64,000 nucleotides of DNA from Balaenoptera acutorostrata (GCF_949987535.1 NC_080075.1:6618606-6682605), one strand, 5' to 3'; shown: positions 51,161 to 63,476, numbered from the stretch's first letter. The notes: generated by a model not told the origin, from the sequence alone. Made by a program: numbers and translations.

Positions 51161-52523
51161 TTTTTTTTTTTAATGTCTAATTAGGTTTAATCTTAAAAGT
51201 ACAAAATGAAAAAAATCTAGAATGTGTTTCAAATAATCTGAAATAGCAATCCTATGACAGTTTTAACAACTGCAATTTCAAACACCAAGGCTTGCATAAC
51301 TTCACAATGTAATCATCTCAAAACATGTGATCAAAAACTTCGGGTAGGAGCTTCTTTCATAAATCCTTTGAGGATAGCTACCACACTTTTGGCTTCGGGC
51401 ATTTCTTCGTGTTCCACTTTAACAATCTCCAAAAGGATATCTCTGCCACCACAGTTCTTTAGGAACATGAAACATTGAAACGAAGCATAATGATTCATTT
51501 CAGCCTGCCAGATAAATCTCTTCAAATTATCTGTGTCTTGTATGGCCTTTAGTTTAAAGTTCTCCAGGACTTGCCGAAAAAGAAAAGGGTTACCTCCGTC
51601 AGCACCATTCAAAAAAGCCTGCATTCCATCCTCACAAGACCAGTTGCTTCCTGCGCCGTGGAACTGAGGCTGGGAGCTACTACAGTCGATGATCACGGAC
51701 TTAAGCTGCTCCTCCGTGGCCACGCACAGAGACGTCATGGTGCCTTCGTGAATAAAGCCTTGGAGACTGGCCACACTCAGAAACCTGTGAATGTCTCTTT
51801 TTGCTTTTTCATCTGATTCTTTAACCTCAACACGAGTATATAACTCAGAACAGCGTGTAGCAGAAAGGTAAGCTTCTCCTGAAAGAGATGAACCACCCTT
51901 TGGATTGGGCACACAACATCCTCAAACCAGCTGCTCGGGTTGGACTGTATGTGGTTCTCCCCAGCCCTTTCATCACAATTCATGTTATTTTTCAGCCCTT
52001 GAATATACTTGTCCAATTCAAGCCTGAAAAGCTCAAAGTCCTTTTTCAGACCCTCCTCAAAAGCAGACTGTATACTCAAGAGTATACTCAAGGGAAGCAG
52101 TTTTTTTTTTTGTGGAAAAGGCAGTAATAACAACCGACTCTGTAACCTGGAGTTCTCAGCTCCACAGATGCAACATTCCCCAGCCCTTCAAAGACTGCTC
52201 CCTTAGAAAGACGCTTAGAAATGAAACTGCGCAGCTCTGGCTCCACTTCAGAGGGTAGATTAGCATCCATCAAGGAGAGGCTGAAATCATCACCAGAGGG
52301 AGTTTCTGCATCTGTGCCACTTGGGCTTCCACCATCACTGTCCGCTCACTGCCGTGCCAATCTGCTTCCGCGGTAGCTGTAGACACAGTAGTGGCTGCTG
52401 GGCAGCGGCTTGTCTCCACTCCTCGGCGGGGCCACCCTCCTCGCTGCTTTCTAGCTCCTTCTCATCCCCATCCAGCGATTCCTGCAAGGAGGGGAGCGTC
52501 GCGGCGGCCTCTGACCGGCCCTG
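51161..52523 (-). pseudogene. C17orf75: Processed pseudogene of C17orf75 (Njmu-R1)
   Basis: An intronless, broken retrocopy of C17orf75/Njmu-R1, a vesicle-trafficking-associated protein. From its 5' end it retains ESLDGDEKELESSEEGG near 52490-52440, LPSEVEPELRSFISKRL near 52250, KDFELFRLELDKYIQGLKNN near 52010, SSWFEDVVCPIQRVV near 51915, and the C-terminal half (SDEKAKRDIHRFLSVASLQG ... AILKGFMKEA) down to about 51345. The match falls in at least three frames: shifts near 52440, 52090-52130 (an A-run) and 51840. There is a small tandem duplication at 52070-52095. It ends in a poly(A) tract (poly-T on the plus strand, 51161-51172) and is flanked by a 12-bp target-site duplication. The gene name rests on recalled homology. 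Confidence 0.88.
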
Positions 52524-52535
52524 TACCTAAGTAGT
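52524..52535. repeat. Target-site duplication, 5' side of C17orf75 retrocopy
   Basis: TACCTAAGTAGT is the partner of the copy at 51149-51160, with one mismatch. It sets the 5' limit of the retrocopied mRNA at about 52523. Confidence 0.8.
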
Positions 52536-52865
52536 TTTAACGATAAGCGTACCTTTGGGCCGAATCAGAAGTATCACAATTACCCATTAAAAGATGTCAG
52601 TGATATTTTACGGTCCTTGTCCTCCTATCCCCAATATCACTTTGAGTTCACTGGTAAACATTTACTAAAAGATATCAGACCTCACAGAGGTATTAAAAAA
52701 AAAGAAAAACTGTGCCTGTTGGTTGGTGTAGACCTCTGCTTACATCCATTGCCTTAGAAAGACCTCCTGAAGGAACTGTTTGTAAAGAACATTCACATGA
52801 ATCCACCAAAGTGAAAGGTAAGGGCCGTTGGGGAAGTGCTGTGTAACTCAACTAGATCCATGAGA

Positions 52866-53031
52866 ACAGCTGTCCCTCGGTATCCATGGGGGATTGGTCC
52901 CAGGACCGCTGCAGACACCAAAATCCACAAATGCTCAAGTCCCTGAGAGTTGCCCCCATATCCGTGGGCTCTACATTCTCAGATTCAACCAACCTCGGAT
53001 GCGGAACCCACGGACACGGAGGGCCAACTGT
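52866..53031. mobile_element. Palindromic MITE (Tigger/MER type)
   Basis: ACAGCTGTCCCTCGGTATCC at the left is the near-perfect inverted partner of GGACACGGAGGGCCAACTGT at the right, with ATTCAACCAACCTCGGATGC near the right end. It is a non-autonomous TIR element of about 166 bp. Confidence 0.8.
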
Positions 53032-53811
53032 ATTTCAAAATAACTGGAAAATTCATTTGTTTAGAAGTTTTCACTGAGTGCTTGCTCTATGCTAGATGCA
53101 CTGCTCTGGGTGCTCATGAGAGAAAAGATAGAGGCCATCCATGATTTCTCACAGACTCACTGACTGTTTTGTTTTCAGGTTCCTTATCAGATGATCATGA
53201 CGCTCTCATAAGACACATGAGAAAGGTGATTTCTAAAATTCAGACTCTCTTCAGCAGAGAATGGGGTCATCCTGGCAACTGGCTCTATGGGCACATTGAT
53301 GACATGGAGGAGATGCAAAACAAAGTCCATCTCCCCAAAAACAAATTTTTGAGGACGTAATACGCTCAGGCAGACCATCCCTGTAAACTATCACTGTTGC
53401 CTCACTGACTGTATTGTTAAAATAGCATCTTCTGCAAATATGGGAATTTTTCCACTTTGGGGGAAAAACCCCCAAACTGAAATATGTGTTTAGAAAGTTC
53501 TGGAAACATTTTGTATGCACTCAGCTATATCCTCCTAGGGTGTTACTGAGCATCTGCACAGCCAAAGGGCACGGATTCCTTCAGGGTAGGAGGGTGTGGC
53601 CAAGTGCATGGCAGCAGTAAGCGGAAATAGTCCAGTAAGTGTGCAGAGAAGGGCACCCACCATCACCATGCACCAAAGTGGGAAAGAGTTCTTTTCACCA
53701 GGAATATTAACATGTGGGTCATTTACTGTTTAACACTTACGTACTGCAGGATTTAAGACTGAAAAATATATTAAAGCACATTTCTTAAGTGGACCTCATC
53801 CTCTTGGAATT

Positions 53812-54035
53812 TAACTGTGGTTTTCACCTGGGGGCAACTTTGCCCCCCTGGGGATATCTGGCAATGTCTGGAGACATTTTTGTTCGTCAGTTCTGGGGTG
53901 GGTGCTCCTGGCATCTAGCGGGTAGAGGCCAAGGATGCTTTGAAACATCCCATCTACAACACACAGGATGTCCCTACAACAAAGAGTTATCAGGTCCGAA
54001 ATGCCAATAGGGCTGAGCTGGAGAGATCCTGGATC
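53812..54035 (+). mobile_element. MER20 (hAT-Charlie) element
   Basis: Recognisable MER20 body: GGCAATGTCTGGAGACATTT, GGCATCTAGCGGGTAGAGGC, CACAGGATGTCCCTACAACA, AATGCCAATAGGGCTGAG. It is a non-coding hAT miniature element, conserved over about 220 bp. Confidence 0.85.
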
Positions 54036-55504
54036 AGATTTATGGCTCATGGTGAACACCGAGGTACATCCTAGTGACCTTTATTTCTTTTTCCCTTAAG
54101 TATTTTTCTAAATTAAAAAAAAAAATCATATAAGCAGTGCTCCTGGAAGTGAATTTTTTTGAACAGGTGGAGGCACTGTTGATGACGTCAGCTGGACCAT
54201 TTTGGAAAAAGTAGGTTAGAATACCGGGAAAAGCAGGAGCAACATAAATTCTCCCCTTGCACAGGGAGCCTATGCCCTCTTGAATTTGTAAGGCAAGTGG
54301 GTGTTAAAAAGCTGAAGGTATTTACTGATGGAAGATAACGCTCATCAGCCCATTGGCGTTTTCCATCAAACGCACACGAATGACACCGAGTCACTGCTTT
54401 AAGAATGCTCGCGATGGTTTTAGGAGTCCCATCAGCGGCATTTGAGAGGGACTCAATAGAACGTGATTGAAAAGCGATGTGCTCCTCTTACTGCAATGGG
54501 GACTCTGGCAGGAGCTTCAGGGACGCCAGAGATGCCATAATGGCCCGAGGTTCATACCTGCCACACACCAGACGGAAATGAAACCACCCCTTTCTGCCAA
54601 TTCCTGGCTCTGACAGAATGTTTTTTGTCTTCTCTGGGACAACATCTGGGCTAAGAGAAAAGATGGCTGTAGCTTTTCTGAACAAAGTTCAGAAATACCA
54701 CACACTCCCTAATTGCCAGTCAATAAGAGCGTTCCCTTTTTTGAGTTTACTTGTTCCAATGCTTATAGCCACCATCTTGGCCAGTTTACACTCAACCAGC
54801 TTGGCTGGTCTGCGACCAAGTCATTTTGTTCTTTCAAATTCCATAACTCTACGAGTTCTCATGGAGTCTGGTTTGGGGCTTTTTTGGGAGGAGAGGGAAG
54901 AAGGAGGGATTCACATCCAGACGGCACCAGCAGTGCAGTTCCCTGGGGCCTGACGGGCTCTGTCCTGGGTTTCATCTTCGTTTAAAAGGGAACCTCCTGG
55001 TTATGAAGACATGGCATCTGGATTCCTCACGCTCCCTGAAATGGCTCTGAACAAAGGAGGGGGATATGCAGCTGGAATGGGACACACACTATGGAGAAGC
55101 TGTGTCCTGGAAAATGAGAGCATCATCCTGTGGGAACCATCATGGGGAAGGTGCCGGAGGCTCCAGTCACCCGTCACTTGGTCGGTATCTACTGAGGGGC
55201 AAGAGGGTAGAAGAGGAACCTAAAACAGTCAGAGATAAGTCAAAAGTTCTAGTCGGTGGGTTTCCCATATGTCTCAAAGATGCAATTCACCCAGAAGGTC
55301 CACTTGTTGTACAGGCTTAATTTCGGGTCCAATTCACTCATCTAGCATGATTTCCTTTAGACTGGCTTTAGGGAGTCTATACTGGGAGCAGAGGAAAGTG
55401 CATAAAGCATATCCGTACAAATCTAAGATCTTCTTTTTCTAGAAATTCCAGTCTCCTAAGTCTCAGTTCAGCCCAAATTTTTGTCTTTAAAATAAAGACT
55501 GTTA

Positions 55505-56490
55505 TAAGAGACAAAGAAGGACACTACATAATGATCAAGGAATCAATCCAAGAAGATACAACAACTGTAAACATATATGCAACCCAACATAGGAGCACCT
55601 CAATACATAAGGCAAATGTTAACAGACATAAAAGGAGAAATTGACAGTAACACAGTGATAGTGGGGGACTTCAACACCTCACTTACATCAACAGATCATC
55701 CATACAGAAAATCAATAAGAAAACACAGGCCTTAAATGACATATTAGACCAGATGGACCTAATTGATATTTATAGAGTATTCCATCTGAAAGCAGTAGAA
55801 TACACATTCTTTTCAAGTGCACAGGGACCATACTCCAGGTTAGATCACAGACTGGATCACAAAGCAAGCCTTAGTAAATTCAAGGAAACTGAAATCATAT
55901 CAAGCATCTTTTCTGACCATAACGTTATGAGATTAGAAATCAGCTACAAGAAAAAAAAAACTGCAAAAAACACAAACACATGTTTTGGAGGCTAAACGAT
56001 ATGCTACTAAACAACCAATGGATCACTGAAGAAATCAAAGAGGAAATCAAAAAATACCTAAAGATAAACGAAAATGAAAACACGATGATCTAAAACCTAT
56101 GGGACGCAGCAAAAGCAGTTCTAAGAGGGAAGTTTACAGCGATGCAAGCTTACCTCAGGAAACAAGAAAAATCTCAAATAAACAACCTAACCTTACACCT
56201 AAAGCAACTAGAGAAAGAACAAACAAAACCCAAAGTTAGCAGAAGAGAAGAAATCATAAAGATCAGAGCAAAAATAAATGAAATAGAGACTAAGAAAACA
56301 ATAGAAAAGATAAATGAAACTAAAAGCTGGTATTTTGAAAAGATAAACAAAATTGATAAGCCTTTAGCCAGACTCAGCAAGTAAAAAAGGGAGAGGGCCC
56401 AAATCAGTAAAATTAGAAATGAAAAGGGAGAAGTTACAACCAACACTACAGAAATACAAATGACCATAAGAGACTACTACAAGCAACTAT
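55505..56490 (+). mobile_element. L1 ORF2 5' fragment (endonuclease/RT start), decayed
   Basis: An internal L1 ORF2 piece with translated motifs from the end of the endonuclease domain into the RT N-terminus (LDQMDLIDIYRVFHLKAVEY; ...FSDHNVMRLEI; ...[17 protein letters not shown]), split over several frames with stops. No 3' UTR or poly(A). It is in plus orientation, antisense to NPAS2. Confidence 0.88.
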
Positions 56491-57625
56491 TATACATTGT
56501 TAACCTTATAAAAGTCCTGTTTCCTCAAATACTTTTGATACCCTGAAACTCCCTGGGGGGAAAAAAAGCTGTGCTACAGACTTTTTAAGAGGGTTATATG
56601 CTACAGGGTTATGTGTTTTAATTACTTTTTCCTAAGAATTAAAAGATAAAATGATTTCTGTGAAGTAGCATAATGATGCATTAATTCAACATGATATTTC
56701 ACAAGCTCCTCTAAATTTAACATACTTAAAATGCATTGCTTCTGGAGAAAGTTCTGTATTTTCTTTAAATATAGTTCACATGCAGATTTAAGTATCTTTC
56801 ATTTCATGCAAATGTACATTAATGCTTTTATATTTCATAATATTTGGACATCTTCATTCTGGCATTTTCTTACTCCAGTAACTTTCTGTTTTCTGCACAC
56901 TTAATCTATGTAAATTAACGTTTACATCAGTCTTATATAGGCACATAAGATGAGATCTAGACAGACAGATCCCAAAGAGCCATTCTCTAAACCCCTGCCA
57001 GGAACCACTGACACAGCCAGTGTCTAACTTCCTCTGGCTGAACCCCTCCGTCCCAGGTTTCTTCTTCTAATTCAAGGGCCCAGACATGCCATGTCTGGGG
57101 CTTTCTCTCCGTCCACCATTGTATCCGAACACTCCCAGTCTTATCCCCAGTTCAGAAGTCAGCACCATCTGGATGTTTGTGCAGTGACTTATCTTCATCT
57201 GTACTGAGAAGGTTCACCCATAGGGAAACGTGATGTTGAAGAAGGCCAGGCACTCAGATCAGTCAGATTTCCTCAAATCCAGCCCAGCAGATGGGCGTGG
57301 GCCCTTAACGTTCCGGAGGAAGAAATGTGAGCATCCTTCTTGGCACAGAGAGACCACGTGCTGGGTGGGGAGGCACAATCACGTATGGCTGATATCCACA
57401 CGTCTTGTTGATGGAATAGGAGCTCAAGTTAAAAGCATTATTTTAAAAGAAGACTTTTGCTTTCAAAATGTGTCCTACTAAGGGAAAAATATATAATTGC
57501 TGCATTATATTCTACATAAATACAGGGCAGAGACACAATCCCCTCGCTCTCCCTACCTCCAACTCTGTTCCTGCCTGGCTCCCCCACTAGGTGTCCTCTG
57601 GTTGGGAGATGTGAGTGGGCCGGCA

Positions 57626-57639
57626 GTCACCATGGCAAC
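57626..57639. promoter_or_regulatory. RFX X-box-like palindrome
   Basis: GTCACCATGGCAAC is a near-perfect imperfect-palindrome X-box (GTTGCCATGGNAAC on the other strand), about 220 nt downstream of exon w1. Motif evidence only. Confidence 0.35.
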
Positions 57640-57862
57640 GGTACGCACTTGCATTGAGTTTGGGGCTTCTCGCTTCTACTGCCCAACTCGGCGGTAGCCA
57701 AAACATAAGCAAGAGCAGGCAGATTTTTCAAGAGTCTATCTGTTCCCAGCCCTCTTTCCAGGGTCAAGAACAGTTGTTTACTTTGGGCACAGGGTCTTAT
57801 CTGGAACAAGCAGCTACATTTTAATTTGCAACCCATTAAGCTAATTGGAAAGTGCATTTCAC

Positions 57863-57954
57863 CTCCAACATCAGCTGGGTGAATTCTTCATTACTGAGGA
57901 ATGAAGGTTTCCAGTCCTGCTGAATGTCACAGATTTCCGTTTGCGCTGAGACTT
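57863..57954 (-). CDS. NPAS2: NPAS2 exon w1 (bHLH/PAS-A linker, residues 61-91)
   Basis: First NPAS2 coding exon in the window (minus strand, 92 nt). It begins with the last two bases of a split codon (Glu61 if the missing base is G) and reads [20 protein letters not shown], then [10 protein letters not shown]. This is the segment linking the helix-loop-helix to PAS-A and matches NPAS2 rather than CLOCK. The acceptor is a T-rich run ending in TTTAG at 57955-57956; the donor is GTGAAA at 57862. The upstream intron runs past the window end, and no exon for the basic helix-loop-helix was found up to 64000, so DNA-binding residues 1-60 are not in view. The frame joins w2 at a codon boundary. Confidence 0.95.
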
Positions 57955-58914
57955 CTAAAAAAAAGCATAAACAAGCTTTTAGATGGGAAGGCACCTAGAA
58001 ATTGGGATTAACAGATGAAGCACACATTATTTCTATGTGATTTTGTGTAAATGTGTAGTTTAACGAAAGAAGCTGATATAAGGACTTAGGTTACTCTGAT
58101 TTCTGAGGACTGGGTGCTTTGGATACAATGGGCTTAAAAACACCTCTTGACGTTTTCACACCCCTTTAATGAGGCTTCTGTGAGGAGAGAACCCCACCCT
58201 CTGCACTGGGTGTACTGCCTACAATTAGCAGGTAGCACCATGCCCTTGAATTTCTACATGACAAAGCCCATCAACAGCGGTTGGAGTTAGGTGGTTGCCA
58301 CCTCTCAAGGCAACAGGAACAAGGACAGGGATGGAGGGTCGCATCCTTAAGCTGCTTCTTCAAGGTCAAGATGAAACAAAATGCTTTAGTGAGCTGGTAT
58401 TTTCAAAATTCCGGAAACATCTTAGGTGCGTAGTACCTAACCTACTGTGTCTGTGCAGATTGTAATGTATTTTTCAGCATTTCCAGTTCCTGAAGTATAA
58501 TGTGCTATACAAATACATGTTACTTAGTTGCTTTTAAGGCCAGGATTTACTCTTCCCAAAACTTTTTTGGGTTAATCTGTACTTTGCCTGTCTCAAGTAA
58601 CTACCTTGTTTGGAAGACGTTTTTCATATTTGTAAATTTAATAGTCATTGGTCTACACAGGACTCCTTAAATACTCTAGTTCTCCTGCCCTTTTGTCTTT
58701 TTTTTTTTCTTTATCATAGTTGATGGAAATTGGTTTTTACTATTCATGATTTGGAATAATTTCCTTCTGCTTCACAACTTGGTGACTTCATGTAAATTCT
58801 TAGGATTTTTGTCAAGTTTGGGAAAACATCAATCAAGTTTCTTTCCTATAAAAACTGTAAGATATCAGGGCATTTCACTTTTTTTTGGTTTACTGACTAA
58901 TCTTCAAAGCTCTT

Positions 58915-59395
58915 TTTTTGTTGTTTTTTAATTTTTATTTTTTTACAATTTTTAAAGGTTACTTTCCATCTACAGTTATTATAAAATATTGGCTCTATTC
59001 CCTGTGTTGTACAATACATCCTGGAGCCTATCTTACACCCAATAGTTTGTGCCTCTCACTCTCCCAGCCCTGTATTGTCTACCCCCTCCCACCGCCACTG
59101 GTAACCACTAGTTTGTTCTCTATATCTGTGAGTCTGCTTCTTTTTTGTTATATTCACTAGTTTGTTGTGTTTTTTAGATTCCACATATAAGTGATATCAC
59201 ACAGTATTTATCTTTCTCTGTCTGACTTATTTCGCTTAGCATAATGCCCTCCAAGTCCATCCATATTGCTGCAAATGACATTATTTCATTCTTTTTTTAT
59301 GGCTGAGTAATATTCCACTGTATATATGTACCACATCTTCTTTATCCATTCATCTGTCGTTGAACACTTAGGTTGTTTCCAGGTCTGGCTTCCGC
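58915..59395 (-). mobile_element. L1 3' end (reverse)
   Basis: Reverse-oriented L1 3' UTR with T-run start (58913-58950), then GTTGTACAATACATCCTGGA, GTCTGACTTATTTCGCTTAG and TGGCTGAGTAATATTCCACT. 5'-truncated at about 59395. No clear target duplication was found. Confidence 0.85.
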
Positions 59396-59773
59396 CTTTC
59401 TGAAAGAGGGTGCTTTATTAACAAAATACCTCTGATAAGATTATTACGGGGAGCTCAAATGCTGTACTGAATTTATTTGTTTTTCCTTCAGTTTATCCCC
59501 CATCTTTAACCAATGTTTTGCTCCACTTTATGTAGTAAGAGGTTTCTTTAGGGGTTATTTTCTTGGTGCTAAGAAAAACCCACGTAGCTATGATTTCTCT
59601 CTCTACCTCAGAGAGAATCATATTCTGTTCAACAACTTCCTAGAAAATGCAAATTGTTCAGGCAGATAATCTATAAACTTAAAACGAGGAGAGACATTTC
59701 AAGGCCTTCTCCTTTGACGCTGTGTTGTTGGTAGTTTCTCCGCAGGGAGTTTGGCGAGTTCATCCTGCCATCT

Positions 59774-59847
59774 GAGTGAAGGGATGTGAATGAACTCAGT
59801 GGTCACTCCTGAATGAAGGGATGTGAATGAACTCAGTGGTCACTCCT
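59774..59847. repeat. 37-bp tandem duplication
   Basis: Two adjacent copies of GA(G/A)TGAAGGGATGTGAA followed by TGAACTCAGTGGTCACTCCT, differing at one base, plus the start of a third. No known family. Confidence 0.95.
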
Positions 59848-60688
59848 GAATGAAGGTGCTGTGAAGGGTGAGTTACACGTGTGACTCTGTAAACCTTCCC
59901 GAGTTCAGTCACCCCGCGTTCCCTGCGGGGAAGAGATCGCCCTTCTCGATTTCTGAAAGAATATTTGCTGCTGTTGCACACAACTGAAGTTTTGTCTTTC
60001 ATGATGTGAAAGGAGCACAAGAGAGCCACTAACAGCTGTTGGTCACTGAGCACAGGAAGAAACCCAGGAAGGGAAACCGTGGTGGACAGGCAGTCAGCCA
60101 ACGGCACTGAAGGGCCACCAGCGGGGACCAGTATGGGGACCCCTCTCGGCTGGTGCCACTGTGGCCACAGGCTGTGCCCAGTGAAAGGCATGCTGGGAAG
60201 CAGAGGCCGGGCGCTACACACACATCTGGGCCAGTGATCGTTCTGGGGTCCCAGCTGAGCCAGAGGGGAGAGGGTGAAACTCCCAGTTGCTCAGATCAAT
60301 GACTGCGACCCTTTCCCCACTTAGAAAAGAGATGGACTGCGGCTGTGCTTATCAACTAACCCATAAATACCCTCCCCCTTTTCCCAACACATACGCTCAT
60401 CTGTAAAATTCCTCTGACCATTGGGATCAAACTGTAGATTAATCGTTTGTCTAGGAGAAGAGTCTTTCTGGCAGCCCAAATCTGATATAGACAAGGACAA
60501 TCCCTTAATGGTAAAGGAAATGAAAGACCCATTTCTTTTAGATCATTCAGTATGACTAGATGCTTTCTAAAACAACAGCATAATAATACTGAAAGCTGCC
60601 ATTTCATTCACTTTGATTTCCAATAATCTGATTACAGCCCTTGCAAGTTAAGGCTCCATCCATAGCATGTTAAAAAATATACAGATAA

Positions 60689-61002
60689 GGGGCTTCCCTG
60701 GTGGCGCAGTGGTTGAGAATCTGCCTGCCAATGCAGGGGACACGGGTTCGAGCCCTGGTCTGGGAGGATCTCACATGCCGCGGAGCGACTAGGCCCGTGA
60801 GCCACAACTACTGAGCCTGCGCGTCTGGAGCCTGTGCTCCGCAACAAGAGAGGCCACGATAGTGAGAGGCCCACGCACCGCGATGAAGAGTGGCCCCCGC
60901 TTGCCACAACTAGAGAAAGCCCTCGCACAGAAACGAAGACCCAACACAGCCAAAAAAAAAATAAAAACAAATAAATTAATTAATTAAAAAAATATGTATA
61001 AA
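60689..61002 (+). mobile_element. CHR-2-type SINE
   Basis: Full-length CHR-2 copy in the intron upstream of w1. The candidate duplication TACAGATAA is at 60680-60688 and 61003-61011. The tail is A-rich with TTAATTAA units. Confidence 0.92.
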
Positions 61003-61897
61003 TACAGATAAAATGTCTCCAAGCAAGTTAAATTGGGAAATCGAATTCAGTGTTATAATCACATCTCTACTGGCATTTTACGGGAACAATATTACAAGGT
61101 ATAGGTGACACGGCAGGATTAGCAAAGCAATATCATCAAAGTGGTTTCCAAACAGCAAGGGAAGCACAACCATCTGGGAGCAATTCTACAGGGAAACATT
61201 GCAATCAGAAGCTGAACCCCAAAAGTCTACCATAGTTTAAGTTGTACTTGTGCCCTAGAACGCTCACCTCCCAATAGCTCATGCTATGCATGAACAAACG
61301 GGTACGACTTTGGGTTATATATGGTCAAGGAAGAGTCTGGAAAATGGGGCAGAAAATAGGCTGGATGGGGTAACTATTACCCTGTCCAACAGGGACATTT
61401 CTCCTTGTTCTGCTGCCATCTCCACCCCACCCCCGCTCACTAAGGCAGACGTATTGAAGGGGCAAGGTTGAGGACTAGGATTTGATGTTGGGAGAAAAGG
61501 ACATTGAATCAGCTGAGACTCGCACAGGAAGAGGAAAGCGCACAGGTCAGCCTGGTCTTGTAGAAGTAACATTTCGACGGGTGTGGCTAAGGCTGCCCAA
61601 TATGCCTTGCTATTTACATAGTTTAGGGATTTCTCTCCTGTAATAGATACTGATGACACAACATTTCTCTACAGAGAAACACGGTCAGGTTCTCATTGTG
61701 ATTTGGATTACTTCAAAGAGAAAAAGTATGCATTCCAGGATCAAGGTTTATCTCCCAAGCTGAGAAAATAGGGATGCTTGACAGATTATTGGGGAAAGAG
61801 CTAAATAATTATAACGACTACCTGCACCTCATCATCGTGCCTGATGCATCACGTGGCCTACCTTCAGCGTGAAGGCAGAAAGCACATCTAAATCCAC

Positions 61898-62275
61898 AGT
61901 TCTTAACCCTGGCTGCATGCTGGAATCACCTGGGCAGCTTTAAAAATACTGATGCTTAGGCCTGACCCAGGGGTGAGCTGGTAAAAGGCTCTCCACACCC
62001 ACAACAGTACTGTTTGCCTATTTTTATGGTGTAAATACTCAGACCCTGGCTGATTTCAAGCTGCCAACTTGATGTCAACTGGCGTGTAAAACTCTTGAAA
62101 ATTTAACAATCACCTTTTGCAAGCTGGTACGAGTCAGCTCCAGCTCACAACCCGGGTTCCACCCCTAGAAATTCTAATGTGTTAGCCTGTGAGGTGTGAC
62201 CCAGTTACATGTATTTTTGAAAGCTCCTCAGGTGATTTTAAGGGGCCACCAAGGGTGAGAGCCAGTAGTCTAAAT
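61898..62275 (+). mobile_element. MER5A-type element split by about 180 bp of other sequence
   Basis: The left part (GTTCTTAACCCTGGCTGCAT ... AATCACCTGGGCAGC) and right part (GAAATTCTAATGTG ... GAAAGCTCCTCAGGTGATTT ... GGGTGAGAGCC) are the two halves of one MER5A-like hAT MITE. An unidentified insert of about 180 bp separates them (about 61980-62160). Confidence 0.65.
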
Positions 62276-62349
62276 GGCCACACTAATAAACAGCTATAGT
62301 GTAGCTATGATGTCTCTATCTATAAGAGTCCCATAAATCACGTCTTGTG

Positions 62350-62600
62350 GAGAAGCAGTATGGTGTAATGTTAAAAACTTGGGCTCTGGAGACAGAATGC
62401 CTGGTTTAGATTCTGTACCTTCCTGGCTGTCTGATAAAAGTGGCCTAACATCTCTGTGCCTCGGTTGCCTCATCTGTGAAAAGGTACCAACCCAAAGGGC
62501 CGCTGTAAGGCTCAGATGAGTTACTCTCCAGTGAGTTACTCTATGGAGCCCTTAGAACAATGCCTGCCTGGCTCAAGACGAGCCCCAAATTGATGCTAAT
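62350..62600 (+). mobile_element. MIR SINE
   Basis: Nearly complete MIR: AGCAGTATGGTGTAATGTTA, CTTGGGCTCTGGAGACAGAA, TCGGTTGCCTCATCTGTGAA. The 3' end is diverged. Confidence 0.8.
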
Positions 62601-63152
62601 CATGCTATCCTCCACTCCACTGCAGATGCTTGTGGAGTTCATGTCCATTTGGATTATAAGTTAAGTTATTGTTTGTTTTTGTTTTTTGCTTTAATCTAAA
62701 TTTTGGCCCAACCATTATATTTCTCAATAAAATCTGTCTTGGATTTTCTATTTTCTTTTGAATGTGGAATAAGGATGAGGGAGATCTGCGGTTGATCCTG
62801 GTTGCATTTCAGGGGGCTGTGTGGAGTAGGCCTTAGTCGTAAGAAAAAGGTGAGATGGACACAGGCACTCCTGGTGGTAGGAGGCTGCATTTCTGCTGAC
62901 TGATCCTTTCCAGGTCCCAGATTTGACAGTTCTGTAATTCCACAGTGGACAGAGCCCAGCATAAATGTCACACGGATGAACTTGATCTCAGCTGTCCTAT
63001 TTCTCAGTGGCACTGACCTAGTTTGAGTAATTTGCACACAATATCTTGGTAATCAAACCAACCTGCTCTTTCATTTAGCTAAATCATCATTTAGGAAATA
63101 TAACCATTCTGCTTAAATTATTGGGGGCAATCAAATATTGCTGCAATACTTT

Positions 63153-63476
63153 TTTTTTTTTTCATGCAACAGCTATCTGGGTTTTTTTTTTGCTGTTTTT
63201 TTTTTTTTAATTTTTGGCTATGTTTGGTTTTCGTTTCTGTGCGAGGGCTTTCTCTAGTTGCGGCAAGCGGGGGCCACTCTTCACCGCCGTGCGCGGGCCT
63301 CTCACTATCGCGGCCTCTCTTGTTGCGGAGCACAGGCTCCAGCCGCGCAGGCTCAGTAGTTGTGGCTCACGGGCCCAGTTGCTCCGCGGCATGTGGGATC
63401 TTCCCAGACCAGGGCTCGAACCCGTGTCCTCTGCATTGGCAGGCAGATTCTCAACCACTGTGCCACCAGGGAAGCC
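63153..63476 (-). mobile_element. CHR-2-type SINE (reverse)
   Basis: CHR-2 copy in reverse orientation with its poly(A) at the left (poly-T near 63153-63170 and 63198-63209). The perfect 14-bp duplication TGCTGCAATACTTT is at 63139-63152 and 63477-63490. Confidence 0.94.

Larger units (their letters stand above)
50876..57862 (-). other. NPAS2: NPAS2 intron w1-w2
   Basis: A 7-kb intron with the C17orf75 pseudogene, a MITE, MER20, an L1 ORF2 fragment and an X-box motif. 54040-55500 and 56500-57600 show nothing else recognisable. Confidence 0.9.

Noticed and set aside
55753..56384. Two 80-codon open frames resembling coding sequence
   Set aside because: They are fragments of a decayed L1 ORF2 with stops between them, not host genes.
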